Source: Olsenella_K sp036454645 (GTDB taxonomy: Bacteria > Actinomycetota > Coriobacteriia > Coriobacteriales > Atopobiaceae). Taken from it: a stretch of 10,597 bases of DNA. The stretch lies in the NCBI GenBank assembly GCA_036454645.1, contig JAZHSQ010000061.1, forward strand, positions 1 through 10,597, given 5' to 3'. A model generated the notes under the pieces. That model was given only the letters and a program-made list of their open reading frames with translations, made no database searches and was not told where the DNA came from. The position numbers were made by a program, and so were the translations under genes. Positions 7,013-10,597 of the stretch are shown piece after piece. Numbering within the stretch: position 1 is the stretch's first letter; every line of letters begins with the position of its first letter.

Positions 7013-7068
7013 TGCGTCTGCAGATGCATACAGCTTGGTATCTTATCCCATCGGCACGCGCTTATCCC
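7013..7068 (-). promoter_or_regulatory. Candidate control region of the phosphatidyltransferase operon
   Basis: This AT-richer patch holds two exact CTTATCCC copies (7042-7049 and 7061-7068), 19 bp apart in the same orientation, about two helical turns. TAAGAT on the minus strand (7045-7040) is a possible -10 box overlapping one copy; no convincing -35 is seen. A near-perfect 16-bp palindrome, TGCGTCTGCAGATGCA (7013-7028), lies between this and the ribosome binding site, where an operator could act. The assignment is by inspection only. Confidence 0.4.
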
Positions 7069-7171
7069 GGCTTCACGCCGAATCCGGGTCGCCCGCCGCG
7101 GGCCGGTGGCGCGACGGAGGGCCTCGAAGGACGAGGGCGCACGAGGCCGCGGGGGAGGTCGCGGGAGCGAC

Positions 7172-7277
7172 GACGACCGGGTCTCGGGCGGCCGCGGAAC
7201 GCCGACGATCGGGTCTCGCTGAGCCTCGGGCGACCGCGGAACGCCGACGATCGGGTCTCGCTGAGCCTCGGGCGACC
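7172..7277. repeat. 42-bp tandem repeat, two perfect copies plus a degenerate one
   Basis: Copies at 7194-7235 and 7236-7277 are identical over all 42 bases (each begins GCGGAACGCC and ends GGGCGACC). A partial third copy at 7172-7193 (GACGACCGGGTCTCG then GGCGGCC) matches the unit's second half except for a 10-bp deletion and a few changes. The unit length is a multiple of three, so all frames stay open through it and give repeated peptides; this explains the long spurious open frames here. Confidence 0.93.
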
Positions 7278-7281
7278 CCGT

Positions 7282-7493
7282 CGCAACTCCTGGGATGGGA
7301 TTGTGCAATTCAGGAGGTTGTGGACGGATTCCGAGGCGCCCGCGGAGTGGTGCGAGCGTGGTAATCCGCGTTTGCCCAGGATTGCGTGGGCTGCGAAGTC
7401 GTCCCGACGCGTTTCCCGGACTTTGGGCAAGCACGGACGGCGTGCCACCCGTCCCTAACTTGCGGAAATGCACAATCCCGTTTGAGAATTGCG
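7282..7493. repeat. 212-bp segment bounded by imperfect inverted repeats
   Basis: The left arm (7282-7327, plus strand) and right arm (7493-7449, minus strand) share a core beginning GGGATTGTGCA and ending GGACGG. Over the aligned 31 nt (7297-7327 versus 7479-7449) 25 positions agree, and both arms begin with CGCAA at the outer ends. Within each arm the outer CGCAA can pair with the core TTGTG. The 121-bp spacer contains weaker matches such as TTGCCCA on both strands. No transposase and no clear target-site duplication are visible. It could be a MITE-like element or two copies of a genome-wide intergenic motif. Confidence 0.7.
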
Positions 7494-7505
7494 CCGAGGC
7501 CGCAT

Positions 7506-7527
7506 GGGCGGGGTTCGGGCGGGGTTC
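7506..7527. repeat. Perfect 11-bp tandem duplication
   Basis: GGGCGGGGTTC occurs twice without a gap (7506-7516 and 7517-7527). It sits between the inverted-repeat segment and the triple-arm hairpin, and is most simply a slippage duplication. Confidence 0.9.
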
Positions 7528-7535
7528 GGACGCCG

Positions 7536-7620
7536 CGCAGGGCAGCCGCCGACGCAGTACGCCGGGGGCGCCGCGCAAGGGCAGCCGCCGGCGGTCTGCG
7601 TCGCCGGCGGCTGCCCTGCG
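7536..7620 (-). terminator. GC-rich hairpin after the helicase-like gene, with a competing arm
   Basis: Arms GGGCAGCCGCCGGCG (7579-7593) and CGCCGGCGGCTGCCC (7602-7616) form a perfect 15-bp stem with an 8-nt loop, extended by CGCA/TGCG (7574-7577, 7617-7620) past a one-base bulge. The stem starts about 10 nt beyond the stop at 7630, the right place for transcription termination, though no T-run follows; U-less hairpins are common at actinobacterial gene ends. A third arm at 7536-7557 can pair with 7596-7620 instead, as 22 bp with one 3-nt bulge. Confidence 0.6.
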
Positions 7621-7629
7621 ACTTGGCGG

Positions 7630-10597
7630 CTACTCTGTGCGCCTGAGCACGCTCGCGAGCACGCATCCCCTCGAGCTGGGCAAGAAGGAGCAGGACATCC
7701 CGTCGTCGGCGCCCTGCTCGATCCGGATGCCGCCCTCGAGGCCGCGCTCGGTCGGAACCCACGCGATCCGCCCGTTCCTGGCACGCGCGCGCATGACGAG
7801 ACCGTCCTCCTCGAGCCAGCGGTAAGCCTCGGCGGGGTCCACCTCGGCGATCACGCTGCCCGTCCGGCGCAGCTCACGGAGAAGCTCCTCCAGCGAGAGG
7901 CGTCCCCCGGCACGACCGGACGACCCCGCGGTCACCGCGGGTCCGAAGGCTCCTCCCGCCGTTGCGCCCGTAACGTCGCCGGCTCCACGGGCGGTTGCGT
8001 CGCCGTATCCACGGGCGGTCGCGTCGCCGCCCGCGCCGGCAGCTAGCCTGGGGGTGCCGGCGGCAGATGCGGGGGCTTCCGGGCCGTGGCCGGCCGCGCC
8101 GGTCGCGTCGACGGCCGCGGAATCCGCGGCGGCATCGTGCGCCGAGGCGGCTGCGACATCGTCCGCCTCGGTGTCGTCGTGCATGGAGCTGGCCGGCTCA
8201 CCGAGCGACGTGTCGGCGACTACGCCAGCAGTTGCGCTGCCGGCCTCGTCGCGGTCGTCCAAAGGCGCGCCTGCGTCGCTCGGGCCGTCCTCGAGGGAGG
8301 CGTGCGCCGCGAGCTGCACGAGGGACCTGCCGGGCGTGCCCGTGGCGCCGGCGACCCAGCCCGTGTCGCAGAAGAGCGCGAGGCAGTCACTCGCCGCAGC
8401 GCTCGCGGCGGCGAGGATGGCGTCGACGCCTCCGAAGTAGCGCTGCTCGATGCCGGAGACGGAGTCGGCCATCGAGAGCGCGACGACGGGGGACCTGCGG
8501 GAGCCGAGCTCGCGCACGGTCCTGACCTCGCACCTGCGGGAGACTTCGGGTCCCGCGGAGAGCAGCTCCTCCTCGATGAGGTGGCGCTGGGCCGTGAAGG
8601 GCGTCAGGACGAGCACGGGCCTCGCGGGCCGCTCGCCGAGGGCGCCGCGCGCATCCCGGCCACCCTCCGCGTCACGGCTGGGAGCGGCGGGCGCGGCGGT
8701 GCGCCCCGGCTCATCGAGGGCCGCTACGGAGCCGAGGTTCTCCTCCACCCAGCGGACGAGGGCCTTGGCCTCGTTGGGGTTGTTGAGGCTGTTGCCGACC
8801 GAGCGCGCGTCGGACCTGACCCGGTGCACCTGGAGGGGCGGCAGGGGCCGCGCGCCCGCCTGGGCCTGCTGACCAGCGGAGTCCAGCGCGGGCGCGTCGG
8901 GGCCGCCGGCGGGGACGGCCCCCTCCGAGCCGTAGAAGGCGTCGGCCCGGAAGGAGCGGATGTCCCAGGGCGCGGCATCGAGGCAGGTGACCCTCTCGTG
9001 GATCACGGAAGGCGTCCTGCCGGCGCAGGCGGTGGCGCAGCCGAGCAGCGTCGAGGGTGCGGACGCGCTGAGTCGCTCGGCGACGAGCTCGTCGTAGTCC
9101 TCGGGCGCCATGCACAGCGCCCCGATGCCGTGGTCGGTCGCCGGGTCGAACTCCCACTTGGGCCTGAGCCCGCACGGGTCCCCGAGCACGACCGCGCGTC
9201 GCGAGAGCGCGAGGCAGGCGAGCCCGCGCGGCGCCTGCATGCGCTCGGAGCCCACGGTGACGAGGAGGTCGATTGGGTCGGCGACCGAGGAGCTGGCGAA
9301 GCGGGCGGGCACCTGCTGGTAGGCGACCACCTCGCACCAGGAGAAGTCCCTGCCGGCCTCGAACGCGCGCGCCTCGAAGAGGTGCAGCGCGAGCCAGAAC
9401 TCGACCTCGCGGACCGTCGCGTCGAGCGCCCGCTCGAGCCTCATCGGCGTGAGGTTGTCCGACCCGAAGAGCGCGTTCAGCATGGCGCGCTCGCCGGAGT
9501 CGAGCCGGCAGGCGTCCGAGATGGCGTCGACGAGCTCGGTGCAGACCGTGCCGTAGGCCGAGTGCTGGCGGATCTGCAGGTCGAGCCTGGCGGCCTCCTG
9601 GTTGGCGAGGCGGATCTTCTCCTCGAGCTCGGCGATCTCCGCGCGGTAGGCGTGGCAGACGTCGTCGAGGTTGGCGTAGGTGCGCGCGATCTTCTCGCCC
9701 GGCTCCGCCTTGGAGGCGATGATGCCGCGCTGCGACGCGAGCCCGGAGGAGAGGACCTTCTTGCGCGGCGGGTTGCTCTTGAGCAGGCCGGTCCAGAACT
9801 CGAGCCGGCCGTTGGCCCACAGCAGCTCGCGGCGGAGCTTCGCCAGCGAGAGGAGGCCGTCGGCCTGCTTGGCCACGAGGTCGCTCGCGAGCTGCATCTC
9901 GCGGTAGGCGTCGACGAGCTCGCAGCGGACCTGGTCGATCCTGCGGAGGCGCTGGCCGATGACCATGGCCGCGTTGGCGACCGAGAGGGGCCTCGTGCCG
10001 AGGGCCTTCTCCACCTCGTCGAGGTAGGACATCTCGCGCAGGCGGCGCGACCACTCGGCCCTGCGGCCGGGGACCCAGGGCGTGGCGAGCCTGCTCGAGC
10101 CCGTGCCGAGGTAGCGCGAGACCTGCCGGCTCAGGTCCTCGCGCCAGCTCGCGTCAGGGGCGGCGAGGACGATGCGGGGCAGGTCCGCGCCGCGGACGGC
10201 GGCGTCCGTGACGGCGGCGCAGGCGAGGGCGCAGGCGAGCTTGCTCGCGCACTCCCCCATGGGCGCCTCCACGACGCCCAGGTGCCAGGGCAGGCCCGCC
10301 GAGAGCGCCGAGATGGCGCGGTAGGCGTCGTCGGGCATGCCGGAGAGGGCGCGGATGCTGCCGCGCCTGTCCTTGATGCGGTCGAAGACGGCCTCCGCGA
10401 GGTCTGGCACGTGCTCCGGGAGCTCGGGCGCGCCCTGGCGGCGGAGCACCTCCTCGAGGGCGGCGGGGCGCGGCATCGAGGAGCGGCGGCGCGCCGCGAA
10501 GACCTCCGAGGGGATGGCGGAGCCGTCGAGCGTGAGGATGGCCTTGATGCAGCAGTTCCTGCCGTCGACCGAGCATGGCGCGCTCGCGAGGTAGGCC
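7630..10597 (-). CDS. Partial helicase-like protein (SF1, Upf1/DNA2 type) with degraded ATPase motifs
   Basis: The frame is open to the window edge, so the start is missing; 988 residues are visible. Numbering from the internal Met at 10476, the layout is SF1-like. A degraded P-loop, EAPMGECASK (70-79), lacks the normal GKT. A helical/coiled insert follows (about 150-375). PIDLLVTVGSERMQ (401-414) sits where the DEAxQ Walker B motif belongs but has no DE pair. VVLGDPCGLRP (429-439) is a recognisable motif III (GDPxQLxP). Domain 2A features follow: FYGSEGAVPAG (515-524), NSLNNPNEA (562-570), VLVLTPFTAQRHLI (621-634) and VRTVRELGSRRSPVVALS (651-668). A low-complexity linker (about 730-855) precedes a winged-helix-like tail (about 859-920). 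It is probably a non-hydrolysing nucleic-acid-binding relative; the family name and function are not recognised. Confidence 0.72.
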   Translation of the reverse strand, partial: AYLASAPCSVDGRNCCIKAILTLDGSAIPSEVFAARRRSSMPRPAALEEVLRRQGAPELPEHVPDLAEAVFDRIKDRRGSIRALSGMPDDAYRAISALSAGLPWHLGVVEAPMGECASKLACALACAAVTDAAVRGADLPRIVLAAPDASWREDLSRQVSRYLGTGSSRLATPWVPGRRAEWSRRLREMSYLDEVEKALGTRPLSVANAAMVIGQRLRRIDQVRCELVDAYREMQLASDLVAKQADGLLSLAKLRRELLWANGRLEFWTGLLKSNPPRKKVLSSGLASQRGIIASKAEPGEKIARTYANLDDVCHAYRAEIAELEEKIRLANQEAARLDLQIRQHSAYGTVCTELVDAISDACRLDSGERAMLNALFGSDNLTPMRLERALDATVREVEFWLALHLFEARAFEAGRDFSWCEVVAYQQVPARFASSSVADPIDLLVTVGSERMQAPRGLACLALSRRAVVLGDPCGLRPKWEFDPATDHGIGALCMAPEDYDELVAERLSASAPSTLLGCATACAGRTPSVIHERVTCLDAAPWDIRSFRADAFYGSEGAVPAGGPDAPALDSAGQQAQAGARPLPPLQVHRVRSDARSVGNSLNNPNEAKALVRWVEENLGSVAALDEPGRTAAPAAPSRDAEGGRDARGALGERPARPVLVLTPFTAQRHLIEEELLSAGPEVSRRCEVRTVRELGSRRSPVVALSMADSVSGIEQRYFGGVDAILAAASAAASDCLALFCDTGWVAGATGTPGRSLVQLAAHASLEDGPSDAGAPLDDRDEAGSATAGVVADTSLGEPASSMHDDTEADDVAAASAHDAAADSAAVDATGAAGHGPEAPASAAGTPRLAAGAGGDATARGYGDATARGAGDVTGATAGGAFGPAVTAGSSGRAGGRLSLEELLRELRRTGSVIAEVDPAEAYRWLEEDGLVMRARARNGRIAWVPTERGLEGGIRIEQGADDGMSCSFLPSSRGCVLASVLRRTE
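7960..8031 (-). repeat. 24-bp in-frame repeat in the linker of the helicase-like gene
   Basis: TCCACGGGCGGTTGCGTCGC at 7984 recurs at 8008 with a single change, giving a 24-bp period; a more diverged copy precedes it (about 7960-7983). The repeats encode GDATARGY, GDATARGA and GDVTGATA inside the disordered linker between helicase-like core and C-terminal tail. Confidence 0.85.

Larger units (their letters stand above)
7070..7629. other. Repeat-rich intergenic region without a credible gene
   Basis: About 560 bp between the putative promoter region of the phosphatidyltransferase gene and the stop of the helicase-like gene. All six frames contain open stretches, but their translations are Arg/Pro-rich or repetitive and lack ribosome binding sites and recognisable domains. 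The region instead contains the tandem and inverted repeats listed separately at 7172-7277, 7282-7493, 7506-7527 and 7536-7620. Its composition is locally more AT-rich inside the inverted-repeat arms than in nearby genes. No transposase, integrase or tRNA is present. Confidence 0.75.

Noticed and set aside
7172..7277. CRISPR array
   Set aside because: The repeats are directly adjacent with no spacers, there are only about 2.5 copies, and no cas gene is present.
7282..7493. Complete insertion sequence
   Set aside because: It is 212 bp with no transposase and no clear target-site duplication; only a non-autonomous element or structured motif remains possible.
7000..7578. N-terminal extension of the phosphatidyltransferase into the repeat region
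   Set aside because: The extension translates tandem repeats and the inverted-repeat arm; the ATG at 6999 has AAAGG and begins the family-like sequence.
8711..10054. 447-codon minus-strand frame inside the helicase-like gene
   Set aside because: It is Arg/Ala/Pro-rich and frame-shifted relative to the gene with recognisable helicase-like motifs; a shadow of GC-rich coding DNA.
10477..10597. Start of the helicase-like gene at the ATG at 10476
   Set aside because: The frame continues without a stop to the window edge and reads protein-like (SVDGRNCCIKAILTLDGS), so this Met is probably internal.

Overview
This window looks like chromosomal DNA from a very GC-rich actinobacterium. A member of the Coriobacteriia (Olsenella/Atopobium-like) is my best guess. 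The guess rests on base composition, G/C-ending codons, a TTG start on apt, and an FHA-domain gene directly followed by an FtsR/Rv1828-like MerR gene, a pair conserved in Actinobacteria (garA-Rv1828 in mycobacteria). The genus is inference; no rRNA or other marker is present. Every gene I can support lies on the minus strand, so transcription runs from high to low coordinates.

Layout in transcription order. (1) 10597-7630: a long protein whose start lies beyond the window edge. It has the layout of a superfamily 1 (Upf1/DNA2-like) helicase, but its ATPase motifs look degraded; it also has a low-complexity Ala/Asp/Gly linker and a C-terminal winged-helix-like tail. (2) 7629-7000: about 630 bp without a credible gene, rich in repeats: a GC hairpin with a competing third arm, an 11-bp tandem duplication, a 212-bp segment bounded by ~45-bp imperfect inverted repeats, a 42-bp tandem repeat, and possible operator elements before the next gene. 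(3) 6999-5073: a CDP-alcohol phosphatidyltransferase (phospholipid synthesis) and, one base later, a secreted S11 D-Ala-D-Ala carboxypeptidase. (4) 4927-3524: a shortened GcvT/YgfZ-like folate-fold protein, then RidA. (5) 3479-2255: the FHA protein and the MerR regulator, 4 bp apart. (6) 2149-1616: adenine phosphoribosyltransferase starting at TTG and followed by a clear intrinsic terminator. (7) 1452-226: a secreted NlpC/P60 peptidoglycan hydrolase with a PcsB/CwlO-like coiled coil. (8) 88-12: tRNA-Pro(GGG) with its own likely promoter.

Together the genes cover envelope construction and remodelling (phospholipid head-group transfer, peptidoglycan peptide trimming and hydrolysis), phosphorylation-linked regulation (FHA plus MerR), and housekeeping (purine salvage, enamine/imine detoxification, a tRNA). 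The most unusual items are the apparent pseudo-helicase and the repeat-rich gap after it. Nothing here amounts to a demonstrated new system; these two are the best leads.
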